The notes under the pieces were generated by a model. It did not search any database, was not told where the DNA came from, and saw only the letters and a program-made list of their open reading frames with translations. Both the position numbers and the translations under genes were made by a program. DNA of 64,000 nt. Source: Macrolepiota albuminosa (taxonomy: Eukaryota; Basidiomycota; Agaricomycetes; Agaricales; Agaricaceae). The DNA lies in contig JAMWFC010000032.1 in the NCBI GenBank assembly GCA_027475525.1, positions 992,001-1,056,000 of the forward strand. The letters are read 5' to 3'. Shown here in pieces: positions 47,654 to 60,398 of this stretch. Position 1 is the first letter of the stretch. Each line of letters opens with the position of its first letter.

Positions 47654-48061
47654 TCAATCCCAATAATCATCCGGCCTTTCACCGAGCGGAGTGGGATCCC
47701 ACGTCTTATTGTGAACAGCTTCATTGAATAGGTATTCATCATGAATTACTCCTGGCCCTACGCATGGATTTGGACCCCTGAATTTCTGAAGGGTACATAT
47801 GATCAGCCAAACTTCCCATCAACAAGTCAAATGTGAGCTTACTGGATTAATGATGGTTCTACCGTGGTAGGTAATGGCAGGACTGTTGCGATAAATCAAG
47901 CTTTGCGCCTCCTGAAGACTCTTCTTGAAAGCTGCCAACTCTTCCTTCTCCTCGGCTTCTTTAATCTGCCTTTTTGCAGTCGCCCTCCGTTTGAAATAAG
48001 GCAATTTCAGCCTGTCAATGGCGTTGTTCAGATTGACTGATAAGTGTAGGTGATGATGCAT
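47654..48061 (-). CDS. Small unknown protein (116 aa), two exons
   Basis: Exon 48061-47843 (73 codons) joins in phase 0 to exon 47785-47654 through a GTAAGC..CAG intron. Both exons are multiples of three and the spliced product is 116 aa with a consistent character: a His-containing start, a basic amphipathic helix rich in Lys and Glu (KRRATAKRQIKEAEEKEELA), then TYHGRTIINP and a Pro-rich end terminating PLGERPDDYWD. I do not recognise the family. No membrane segment or signal peptide is seen. The clean splice and the conserved-looking end argue for a real gene. Confidence 0.55.
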
Positions 48062-49395
48062 GTTTGCACTGCTGGTACGAGTTGAGGATCTTCGCTACCC
48101 AACGAGGCGAATTTATGTGTTTTCATAAAGGGGCCCAAGACATAGACATAGGAGTTCTTTCGGTCTTTTGTGGGTTGGGGGCTTTGTACTCACTTTTGCC
48201 CAATGTCTGAGTGTGGCGTTAATGATTCGATTTTTGTAGGCCTGGTGGAGTTCCGCCAGTCTTCCAGGGGTAGAAGAGCATCAAAAAGAAAGAGCACGAG
48301 ATCGTTTTATTCCATTGATTCAAAGGAATGGAACTCATCTATAAGGTCCTTCATTTGAATCCATAACATTACGGCGGGGAAAGTGTAGGCTTTAAGGTGC
48401 ACTACCATCAATAAAACAGAGGATATAAACCATTTGAATATCGCAGAAGCTAGTTGTTTAGAGTACAGAGATGGTAATCGTGGTTGTGGCGCTTCCCTCA
48501 TACGAAGTAAATATAGGAGGTGGCGACTAGTCCAAATAGGAGCATGATGCTTTCGATCACAAAAGATCCACTAGATGTGGCGCTGCCGACATGGGTATAA
48601 TTGGAAGCTAACCCACTTGAGTGACAAGGAGGTCGGAAGATGTGTCGAAAGCAGTGTAAGTCACGTCGTTAGTCGTGAGGCCTTGATCTTCCGAATTTGG
48701 CCTCATTGCTTGTCCATGTTGACTCCCATCATGCACAAGAGCCGAACTACTTAGACTCGAATTTTGACCTTGCAAGCACTCCAGCAACTGTTCGTCAAAT
48801 TCTGTCTTCTCAGTTTATACATGAGTTATAATGTCCCGCATTCCGCTTCCTATGAATGCTGTGATTCAGAATGTCCATTGACCTTTCTCCACGACGCTAG
48901 AGTTCCCTTGAGTAAAAATGAAATGAATAATGCAAGGAGGCAACTATGGTCCGCCGGCGGATAAGCGAGGACACCTTGCTGTGGGACATGTGTACGCCGC
49001 TAGTTGGTCGCTGGGTTCTCACGTGCCTTAAAGTTTCATCGAGCTGCCTGACCAGGCTTCGAAAAGACCCTAATTCCCCGAGACCGCGGAAAATGCGGTC
49101 CGACCATTTATCGAAGACAAATCATACATTTACTTATATACGTGTCAAAATATGGCCAAGAAGGATTTGATATCAGAGTAGTACATACATATTAGTCCAT
49201 AGTAGAAGATTAAATACTAGAAGAATAAATAATTACAGAGCGCATCCTTCCGTAAATCCACAATGAAGTAGAGGACAATATGTACATTATAAGATATATC
49301 AGTGAGATGATCGATGAACGAGAGCAAGATGAATAAATACGCAAAGAAATTCAATTTTGTACTGGTTGTCACTTTGCTTTTGGCTTGACGGGAAT
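48062..49395. other. Intergenic, one doubtful small gene
   Basis: About 1.3 kb. On the minus strand, 48814-48498 contains an open frame of about 66 codons followed by a separate frame ending VIESIMLLFGLVATSYIYFV and a stop at 48498-48500, which looks like a GPI-signal or tail-anchor end. I could not find an intron joining the two in phase, so I do not call a gene. Nothing else is supported here. Confidence 0.3.
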
Positions 49396-50386
49396 TTACT
49401 GTGACTTGGGAATCGGAGGCTGTCCAGGAACGCGCTAGATTGAGTGAGTGAGATGAGGATACAGTGTTAACACAAAAGTGATCGTACACGTAGTTTGTAT
49501 CTGCATATAACATATCCATCAACACCCTTGTCTAGGTAAGCCTAGAGATTACATTCAGATTGGTTCATATAAAGAGCGGAAGAACGTGAACTTACGTCCT
49601 CGACTATATACATGCCGTCAAAGCGGTATCTGTAGTACAATCAGTACTTTGCATCTAGAAACTGAAGATATAGGTAGTTTACCCGTATCCAGGAGCGTAT
49701 GATGAACCAGCTCCAGGACCGCGTATGACACGAACGGGCCTCTTGGTCTCTGCAGATCTCTAAAAAAATCTTTAAAATTTTGCTATGCAAAAATGGCGAT
49801 TTCGATGATTTACCAGTAGAGCCCTGTTATCATTGTGCGTAAAAGACTGATCTGCAATCTGTGTAGAGTGATTCTATGATAAACAAATAACAGGTCATTT
49901 CAGGGAGCAATCGTAGCAAAGATGGTCCAAACCGAAAACGATTCATCTCGGCCACCTAAACAACGCGTGCATTACGAACATGTTCGAGACTCGACTCAAA
50001 TGATATGGCATACCAGTACCAGTATAAATCCTGTTTCGACAAAATTTAATGAGAGAGAACTTAGAAACGTCTTTATGAACAAGAAAAAATCTATGACATA
50101 CAAAAAGTCACCCTGATCATCGTCATCGACATAACCTCCAGAGGCCACAATCGAAAAGGCTCCCAGCTCCACACTTCCAGATATTCCGGCAAAAGTTTTT
50201 GTGTGCAGACCGGACCATGCAAGTTCCTTCCTATAAAGGAACTCAACATCAAACGCGTATCCAAGAAGAGAAAGAGACTTGCCTATTCTCGAAGATTATG
50301 CCTACGGGAAATCCCAGGTTGCCGAACCGGGGATCAATAGGAGGTGGAAGGTTTGTTGGATACATATCCTTGTTCTGCATGAGCAT
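49396..50386 (-). CDS. SRA/YDG-domain protein (UHRF1-like domain alone)
   Basis: The SRA domain binds hemimethylated or methylated DNA; in animals it is part of UHRF1, which recruits DNA methyltransferase. Nine exons (104, 129, 17, 23, 60, 77, 34, 54 and 39 nt) sum to 537 nt in one frame, 178 aa. Domain features are visible in order: FPVGIIFENR, ELAWSGLHTKTFAGISG, GAFSIVASGGYVDDDDQGDF, YTGTGGRDE, DQSFTHNDNRALL, PVRVIRGPGAGSSYAPGYGYRFDGMYIVED and GYVICRYKLRRVPGQPPIP. No RING, PHD or Tudor part is present. The first intron (50282-50231) has a GC donor (GCAAGT). ATG 50386 is used, but the frame stays open upstream, so the start could be earlier. It is divergent from GPN1. Confidence 0.85.
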
Positions 50387-50590
50387 CGCGCGCCTGCGAG
50401 AGGAAAATTGGTTTGAACCATGATTCACAACTTTCCAATGAAGTACAAATTTACATTCTTTCTACGGCCATGGTGATGGGGATGATCAACAAAGCGGGAT
50501 TCACGCGGAGATCGTAAATTTTCAGGACGCACGTCGGCGTCACGGTTGAGGGTTGTCGCTGTCACGCGATTTCTCTTCAATTCGTGAACG
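50387..50590. promoter_or_regulatory. Divergent promoter SRA protein / GPN1
   Basis: The start codons are 204 bp apart, so the two genes share this promoter region. It is moderately GC-rich with CpG-containing strings (ACGCGG, GGCGTCACGG). I see no TATA box. Confidence 0.45.
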
Positions 50591-52022
50591 ATGGAAGCGT
50601 CTTCGTCGTTGGGAAAAAAGAAACCGGTTGCAATCATAACGATCGGCATGGCCGGTGCAGGCAAATCGACTTTTGTTCAGCGCATCAACTCTTACCTTCA
50701 CTCGCGCGACCCTCCATCACCCCCGTATATCCTCAACCTCGACCCAGCAGTAACTCATGTCCCTTTTGAGCCGAATATTGACATTAGGGACACAGTAAAC
50801 TATTCAGAGGTCATGAAGCAGTGTGTATAGGTCATGCAAGGTAATAGATTATATGTATGACTTGCATCCCAAAGATACAATCTAGGGCCTAACGGTGGCA
50901 TCTTGACTGCCCTCAACCTCTTTACGACAAAGTTCGATCAGGTCCTCGGGCTGGTAGAGAAAAGGGCTGAGACTGTTGAGTGAGTCCATTAAACGTCTCG
51001 TCTTCGATGCTTTTCTTATCGTCCTTTCTTTTTTCTCCAGTTATGTCATTATCGACACCCCAGGGCAGATCGAGATCTTCACTTGGTCGGCATCTGGTGC
51101 AATCATAACGGACGCTGTCGCGTCGTCCATTCCCGCTGTCGTGGCATACATCATCGACACCCCGCGGACAACTGCGCCTGCGACATTCATGTCTAATATG
51201 CTTTACGCATGCTCTATTCTCTACAAAACGAAGCTACCTTTCATCCTTGTCTTTAACAAGACAGACGTGCAGCCGCACGACTTTGCGCTAGAGTGGATGG
51301 ACGACTTTGAGCAGTTCCAAGCGGCATTGGCAACACACAGTGGCACCAGTGATCCTGAAGGGGAACCTACGTATATGAACAGTCTCATGAATAGCATGAG
51401 TCTCGTTCTTGATGAGTTTTACAAACACCTAAAAGTATAATCTTATTTTCTAGCGAATCGACGTCTATCATTAACGTTTTATAGGCCGTAGGTGTCTCGA
51501 GCATGACCGGCGATGGTATTAAAGCCTTCTTCGAGGCTGTCGAAGAAGCGAGAGAGGAATATGAAAAGTGAGTGAGCTTCTACTGCCACTGCTCATTTAC
51601 TGATCAAACTAAATAGAGATTATCTCCCAGAACTTGAACGTGCCCGAGCATCACGCGAGAAATCTCTCCAAGATGCCAAAGCTGATTCTATGAGCCGGCT
51701 GATGAAAGATCTCGAATTAGACCGAGCTAAAAACCCTGAGGCAGTGTTGACAGACCGCTGGGACCAAGATGCGAACGAGGATGATGACGACGACGACGAC
51801 ACCGAAGTCAACATTGTGGATCGGAGTAAGTTGTCATCATTTCATTTCAGCGCTGCAGCATCGGGGAAATCTTTGCATACTAAGGCTGTACCTCCGTCTG
51901 ACAATCGCATGCTGACCAACGTACTATTTTTAGGCGAGGAGCCATGGCCTGGACAGTATATAGATGTAACTCGTGCGCGACGACATGAGGATGAAGATAT
52001 TAACTGGCCTAGACCCGGCTGA
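50591..52022 (+). CDS. NPA3: GPN-loop GTPase 1 (Npa3/XAB1)
   Basis: GPN1 is a GTPase needed for assembly and nuclear import of RNA polymerase II, acting as a dimer with GPN2 or GPN3. Six exons (50591-50820, 50875-50979, 51041-51434, 51485-51567, 51617-51825, 51934-52022) give 369 aa. Motifs in order: [13 protein letters not shown] (G1), [16 protein letters not shown] containing the family-defining GPN tripeptide, [10 protein letters not shown] (G3), and FNKTDV (G4). The C terminus is a coiled coil ([19 protein letters not shown]) and an acidic run of Asp codons before [15 protein letters not shown]. Start at ATG 50591 fits the family. Length is normal. Confidence 0.96.
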
Positions 52023-52715
52023 TGAGAAAGGGAGTGTACTTTCCCTCCACTTGATTATACAAGGTCCCTCGGACGTCGCGATATCGGAAGAACACATAAA
52101 AGGGTGTCCAGAAAAGTGTAAAGTTACCCAAAGGCTTATTCTGTCCCACATCTGTATCACGATATCAGACGTCACACCTTGATGCATAGGCCATTTTAAA
52201 ATTGTATGTAAGTGTCTAACGAGATAACGCTGGGAGCAATTCGGGCGTGTCGAATGGAAGATCGTCACCAGCCGATTTCCCAACCATGATTCATGGATTT
52301 CGAGAGAGTGTATTTGGGAAACATTCCCATAGTTCAGTGGTAAACTACGTAAGACAGCAGGCCTGGTACCCATGCATGTAATTTGAAAGAGCCATGAATG
52401 TTGATGTAATTAAGAGGTGCCCTCGAGGGAGCATCTCAAATGAGCCCGCGGCGGTGGCTGTGCCATTATTGAGCCTACAAAACGATGACCCTTTCTCTTC
52501 ATTACCAGTATCTTCGCCTCACATCTCCTTCGCCTCTCTTCCCCTACTCTCACTTTTATTTTTTTTGTGGGCCCTACTCTATCGATCATCATCATTCCGG
52601 CGCTAATCTGTTCTTGTTTGACCCCAGATCAGGCTCATCCGTCTCTTCACAGGCACTCTTCGACTTTTTAGCTATTCATTAATCAACTTCTCACATTCGT
52701 CTCACTCGTACCAAG
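52023..52715. other. Intergenic, no supported gene
   Basis: About 0.7 kb upstream of CDK1. It contains pyrimidine-rich tracts near 52,480-52,690 that probably belong to the CDK1 promoter and 5' UTR. A tRNA-like string near 52,328 was checked and rejected. Confidence 0.45.
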
Positions 52716-54302
<1,587 letters not shown>

Positions 54303-56192
54303 AGAATGGTGCATCTATAGCACATTACCGTACCGTTTCCAAGTTAAAGTAATACCTGTTGTCCTTGTTTTCAGTGTTCGGTCTCCGTGTTTCATTCTTC
54401 GTGTCACATCCACCGTTTAACCCATTCTTTGCGTTTCAGTTCAATCATCGTGATATACATAGCTTCATAACCCATACGATACATTACCCATCTTCCCGCA
54501 CACACTCTCCCACTCCATGGCATCTCTAGTACTGCATTGCATATCATAAATATATCAAGACACTCGTTTCAACTTATTCTCAGCTAGTTGTGGGTCTTTG
54601 AGTGATGAGTTGTAAGTCACGTGTAAAGAAGAGGGACGCGTACGGTCACATGCTGTCACAACAGTTGAATTCATGACATTTGTCCCAGCGTCTCACAGAC
54701 GGGTTAAGACGGAAAGAACGTACCAGAATGGTGATGGAATGACCATATTGTAACCTTGATCTCTCTCTTAGCAGAAGTCACTAGTCCACCCCAATGACTT
54801 TCTTGATCGAAAGACGCTCCAGGTCTGGTCTTCTAGGCGCAGAGCAATTGCGCAGCAAGGATCACGTAGAAGCGCGATCGGTAGAGCACCATACGATAGC
54901 TGAATCTTCGCAGAGGGCGGTCGAGCCTAGAAGAAAACTCAGGCATGCAGAGGCTGGAGTCCACGGACGTATCTTATTCGATGCCATCAAATGAAGGGAC
55001 GGAAGGTTGTCCTTCGCTTTCTTTTTCCTTCGCTGTCTCTGTCCTTTGCTCCTTCGCTGCCTGGACCGTTCTGCCACTCAATTCTGAGGGATTCTGAGGT
55101 TTGCCTTGTTGATATGTGTGTATCTACATCTACATCCTCCAGTCATTCACGGCACGGTCTTCTTATCAGAAAACCATCAACATAACTTATTCGTTTTCGC
55201 TGATCCCTTCCAGGGAGATCAGTGCAAATGCACACAAGCTCTTTAAGAACACTGGTTGCGAAAGTTTGTAAATCAGAGGTGGTGACTCGGCAACACCCTG
55301 TGGAAATGCAGAATTTGGGCGTGTCATGTAGCCGAGAGTGTGTGAAGCGGAGTGCTGAGCATTGTTGCAGGCGATGGAAGGATGAGGCAGCTCGTCGTCG
55401 CTGAAGCCCAAGTCATGAAGAATTCCCTGCGGATATGCACAGGGACGCGCGGCTGCCCAGTGGGAAGTCTAAGCCAGAAATCAACCTGATATTGGGTTGG
55501 GCTGGGAATTGTAAGCCTGAGATGGGACTTGACTCAAGTTTTGATAACTCGTGTTCCCAGCATCAGGTTGACTTCGACGTGACGCGACGCGCCAATTATA
55601 CTCGCTTGCTTAAGCTTGAGATTCACACTGTGACCGTCATATATCTATATCTTGGAAAGGAACCTACTCTCTACTGTCATGTACATCTGTCAAGTCCCTG
55701 ATGTTGCTGAACCTACATCTCGCCCATATAGCCTCAACTCTGTCTTCTAGGGCGAAACAGCATGGCCTAAGGAGTCTGGTGACCAGAAGAGAAACAGGGT
55801 CCGTTATGACTATAGCAGAAGAGAAACAGGGTCCGTTATGACTATAGCAGAAGAGAAACAGGGTCCGTTATGACTATAGCAGGAGATGTTGTGTACTACA
55901 AATATTAAATACAAGCAGGCAAGATCCCATCCACGATCAAGGACTATGCATGCCAAAGCGGAGTCGTGCCGTCATGGCTGTGGCGCTTATTCCCAAAGAC
56001 GGAGGAAAGAGTGACGTGAAGGAGGCTCTTGAGGGCCTCTCCATTCATGCATCATTTATGCAAATGTTGATTACATTGAATATTACTTGTATCCTCACTT
56101 GCCTCCACAATGTTTTGAATGTGATCTCTGTTTTGATTATCTGAGCCTCTCCTTGTAAGACAGCACGTGCGTTGTTCCCCAAAACGACTGGC
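54303..56192. other. Intergenic, one minisatellite, no supported gene
   Basis: About 1.9 kb between CDK1 and the AIM9-like gene. Apart from the three-copy repeat at 55785-55880, the open frames here (such as 54794-54994 and 55435-55701) have no recognisable domain or splice support. Confidence 0.5.
55785..55880. repeat. Minisatellite, 3 x 32 bp
   Basis: Three identical head-to-tail copies of a 32-bp unit beginning AGAAGAGAAACAGGG and ending GACTATAGC. A partial fourth copy does not continue cleanly (AGGAGATG follows). It is non-coding. Unlike the 77-bp duplications it has three copies and a different unit length, which fits replication slippage. Confidence 0.95.
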
Positions 56193-58046
56193 ATGCTCTG
56201 CCTTGGGAGGGTCAGTCTCGTCTTCAATCTGCTCAAAGCTCCAGCCTACCCCCGACCGTTATTTTCGTCCACACCGAGCACCGTCTCTACCGCGACAGTT
56301 TCGCTGACACGTCGCGCCTTGTCCACCATGGCGGATTCTCAGAACGACATCTTCAACTACACGTCGGGGCGCTGGGTGCAAGTCTTATACATGCTGTTCT
56401 ATTACATATATCCTTGACCCGTAATCTCTCTCGTTCAGCTATAACGAAGCTCTTCGCCACAAAGAACGGAGGCTCGCTTTCGATGTCGACGGGTTACGTC
56501 GACTTGCAGCCGAGTCTGTAAATCAAAGTCCTGATAATGTTGTTAGCTTTTCGAAGCTTGCCGAGGGCGGATTCAATCGTACCTTTCTCATTACTCTACG
56601 TGACGGTCGGCAGATGGTTGCCCGTATACCATATCCCATAACAGTCCCAAAATACTACACTGTTGCCAGTGAAGTTGCCACCATAGAGTACCTGCGTTCC
56701 TCTGGGTTGCCTGCTCCTGAGATTTATGGGTACTCGCCTGACTCGGACAACGCCGCTGGAACCGCGTATATTCTGATGGAGTTCGTTCAAGGCTCCAAGC
56801 TCAGCGACGTTTGGCTTAGCCTAGACGACCAGGAAGTTATTTCCGTCGTCCGCCAGCTCACTCAACTTGAGTCACGGATGATGTCACTGTCTTTGCCCGC
56901 TGGCGGGAGCTTATATCTCACGAAAGACTTGGAGAAAGTCGCCACGGGGCTGGGCATACCTCTAGACGACAAGCGTTTTTGCGTAGGTCCTGATACAAGG
57001 CTGCCGCTGTGGTACGGGAGGAGGGCGAATCTCGACGCGAATCGAGGACCGTGTACGCCGTTTTCTGATTGTTACGTTGCTCGAACTAACCGATAACTAT
57101 AGATAAAAGCGCCGAAGCAGCCCTCATAGCAGCAGCGCATAAGGAACTCGTTTACCTGAAGCAGTTCGGAAAACCGATCCTGCCGTGGCGACGTGAGAGG
57201 AGGCCTAGTTACAAGTACCAGGAACAGTCGCCGTTGTACCACGTCGAGAACTTGGAGCGGTACCTCGCCATCACGTCGTCACTGATCCCTAAGGACCCCA
57301 GACTCAGTCGTTTCTGCATCCGCCATCCAGACCTCCAGCACAACAACATCATCGTGTCCAGGTCGCCTGACTCTGATTGCAAGATCATCGGCATTATTGA
57401 CTGGCAACATGCTTCTATCCTGCCCATGTTCCTTCTCGCTGGGGTTCCCCAACGCTTCCAGAACTATAATGACGCCGTCTCGCAGTCTATGACGCCGCCC
57501 TCTCGACCAAAGGACCTCGACGAGTCGAGCGAAGCTGAGCGGAACAGGGAGGAGTATCTCTACCGCTGTCGTCTCGTCCATTACCATTATGTCACCAGCA
57601 CGGAGGAGTGCAACCAGCTGCATTACGCCGCTTTCACAGATTCTTTGTTCGCGCTCCGCGGCCAGCTCTTCCAACAAGCTGGTGCCCCGTGGGAGGGCGA
57701 GACTTTCGATCTGAAGGCTGCGCTGATTCAAGCCACGGAGAAGTGGGAGAAGCTCACGGGGGGAGGCGTGCCGTGTCCTATCGAGTTCGACGCTCAGGAT
57801 CTACGTGAGACAGCGGCGCTGAAAGAAGAGCTGAGTAAAGCGGAGAGGGGCTTCGAGTTCGTGCAGGGCATGTGTGGCCTTGGTGAGGAGGGCTGGGTTT
57901 TGTCTGAGGACTACGACTATGCCATGGGGTGCTTGAAGGAGATGAAGGAGAGTGCGTTGGCGGGAGCCCAGTCGGCGGAGGAACGGGAGGAGATCATGAC
58001 TCAATGGTTCTGGAACGACATGGACGAAGAGAAGTATATGAGCTAG
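56193..58046 (+). CDS. AIM9-like mitochondrial APH-fold protein
   Basis: Proteins of this group (yeast Aim9 relatives) have an aminoglycoside-phosphotransferase kinase fold and a mitochondrial presequence; substrate unknown. Three exons (56193-56377, 56439-57052, 57103-58046) give 580 aa. The first ~50 residues are rich in Ser, Thr, Arg and Leu, and a second Met codon opens MADSQNDIFNYTSGRW. Kinase-fold features are KLAEGGFNRTFLITLRDGRQMVARIPYP (nucleotide loop and Lys-equivalent region), YILMEFVQGSKLSDVW, the catalytic-loop equivalent RHPDLQHNNIIVS and the metal-site equivalent IIGIIDWQHASILP. The first intron (56378-56438) needs a GC donor (GCAAGT) to keep frame. The C terminus is acidic and helical. 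Confidence 0.85.
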
Positions 58047-60058
58047 ACGCTTCGTGGCTATTGTGTCTTTTGTACGACTACGATTTGTATCTATGAGCAG
58101 CTGGGCCTGGTTCTTGAAATCGTAGTTACCGGAAACGTCTTGCGAAGGAGGAATGTGTCGATGCCGTCGTGCGTCCTCTTATCCCTGTTGAACAGTTTCC
58201 ATTCTGACTGCCACGTAGTGTGGACGCGTCTGTAGCGCATGCTCTGTGTCCCATTTGCAGACCCTTGAAGACTCCCATGTACATCTCTTACTCTGTCTGT
58301 TGTTTATTATTCTAACTTCCGCCTAGGTAGTCGTCGATACGTAGATTCAACAACGCTTCGAGAGCTACGACTAGCAGAGTATTGTTGCACTTGAATAGCA
58401 ATTTCTGTGCTCTCTCGAGAGTCCGGAAGGAGGAAAGCCGCCAGGACTACCTCGCTACGTTCACATACTTTTGTATTTTTAGACCATAACTATCCATCAC
58501 CCAGTGCATAGTTCTTTTTTTCTACACTCTGTTTTCTGAAATTGACAGAACGTAGTCGTAAGCGGGCGGGTTGGGTGATGCAAGCGTTCTCGTGCGTTAC
58601 GAAGCTCGTCTCTCAAGGACTTCAGCTAGTCTTTACTTTTCTTTATGATTGAGGAGTTCAGGTTGTCAAGTCTAGGACGCATACGTATGTTATTTTAATC
58701 TTGACACTACCCATAGTATCTGATTCATCTGAAAAAAGACTTGTACAGCTCCATTTAGGACGTAGTCTTACCGAACTATCTAGACCAGACACTGAAGTGA
58801 TGTGTCCAGTGATGTACACCAACATGCTGCGACCCGGAATCTTCAGAAAGACACAAAACAGCGTAACTAGCGTACTAGCGTCCAAAGTCGGCGATCCAGA
58901 GGATCAGTTCAGAGAAGAAGCATCTCCACGGCAGACTTGACATTCAGAATGAGAAGAAGAGCTCTTTTTTTTTAGCATGGCAGGACGATACTAGACTTCC
59001 TTCGATGTTGTATGTACTTTCATGAAGTCTCCATCACCCATCATATTGATTCTAAGAGGAAACAATCAATAGATTTTCTTGGTCGATTCGATCTGTAAGA
59101 TCTTGATCAAGCACCTTGAGCTTCATGCACGGTGAAAACTTGACAAATGGAGCTGCAGACACACGAAACAGGTCCACAACTGAAGCACTCCGTCACTCGC
59201 TGTATCGTCGCTTCCGGCTTCCTTTGAAGTGGTAGAAATGGCTGGCGAACCCTTTCCGCTACTTTTAGAGCCCCAGACCAGTCTGACAGCTAACCGGCTG
59301 CCACGGTTACACATAGCACTTGTCCCTACTTCAGCCCTGTGCTTGATGTCCATCTTGGACTGGTCGGCTCCATTCCCTCCACGCAGGAGGACCTCTTCAT
59401 TTTAACCAGCTTCTTCCTCGTTGTCATGGGTCCAGACGGGAGAGCCTGCCTTGTACGACGGCGCTTGAGGAGAAGGTCAACCTAAACATGGTCGGCGTCG
59501 ACATTAAGATGGTGGTCGTTCATGTATCAAGGTCACATTCATATCGTGCACTCTTCTCGAGCTCTTGCCACGTTATAACGTCGTCTCACTTCGCGCTCGC
59601 AGCGTTCCTTATCTCTTACGTCACGCGTCGCGTTCGAGATCCCCTCCCGCCATCCCTATTCCATTTTACTCCATTCTACACTGTCACATTACATTACTCT
59701 TACTTACGCCTACTCACGTAGTCCCTCGTAGTTAGCTTGAGTTTCAGCCCCTTTTTCTCTCGCAGGATCTGGGTTCCGAGGCTCGAGAACTTCCCAGGAC
59801 TCGAGAAATATCAATTTCTTATCGCAAACACGCGCTCAACTCATAAGTCTTCTAAACTCATCTTGTCTTATTCACTTCCCTCCTTTAATCAACTCTCTTA
59901 TCTCGGCAGCTCTGAATTAAATGTGCTGATACTGGCCTAGGGTCCAACACAACCCCATCAGTACAGGAGAGAAGGGAATATAAGTCTTCATCAGTTAACA
60001 AGACCAAGTTGATTGACAAAGTGTTCATGGAGTAGGCAAGGAAGAGGCTTGGTGAGTT
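58047..60058. other. Intergenic, no supported gene
   Basis: About 2 kb between the AIM9-like gene and the retrotransposon. Open frames at 58701-58940, 59123-59353 and 59488-59721 lack recognisable domains. The part nearest 60 kb may include a target site of the element but no duplicated ends could be checked because the 3' end lies outside the window. Confidence 0.5.
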
Positions 60059-60132
60059 GTAACATATTATACTTAGTTAATTAATTAATATACACTTATA
60101 TTAATTAATTATTATTACTCTACATACATGCT

Positions 60133-60154
60133 GGCTGCCTTATGTAAGGCAGCC
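60133..60154. repeat. Perfect hairpin near the element's 5' end
   Basis: GGCTGCCTTA, a 2-nt loop and TAAGGCAGCC form a perfect 10-bp stem. It lies about 75 bp inside the putative LTR start, after an AT-rich block. It may act in transcription termination or packaging, or be a structural mark of this element group; sequence alone does not say which. Confidence 0.7.
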
Positions 60155-60398
60155 AATTTTACTGTCATACTCGTAGTACTAGAATCGAAGATCGATCTGG
60201 TTCTGTTGGTGTGACCGTAAGGCTATCCATATACTTGACTTTGTTTCACTTTTTTGAACCTTTCGGGTTCAATTCTGATACTACGGACAAAGACTACGGG
60301 TCTAGACTGATAGCCTAGACTGTGATTGCATCGAACAGTGTATCAACTTCTTTGACGCACGCTTCCGGGTAAAACGAGACGTAGCAACACTTGATTGG

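Noticed and set aside
52320..52390. tRNA-like string TAGTTCAGTGGTAAAC resembling an A box
   Set aside because: No matching B box, acceptor stem or anticodon arm follows at the required distances, so I do not call a tRNA. No other convincing tRNA or rRNA gene was seen.
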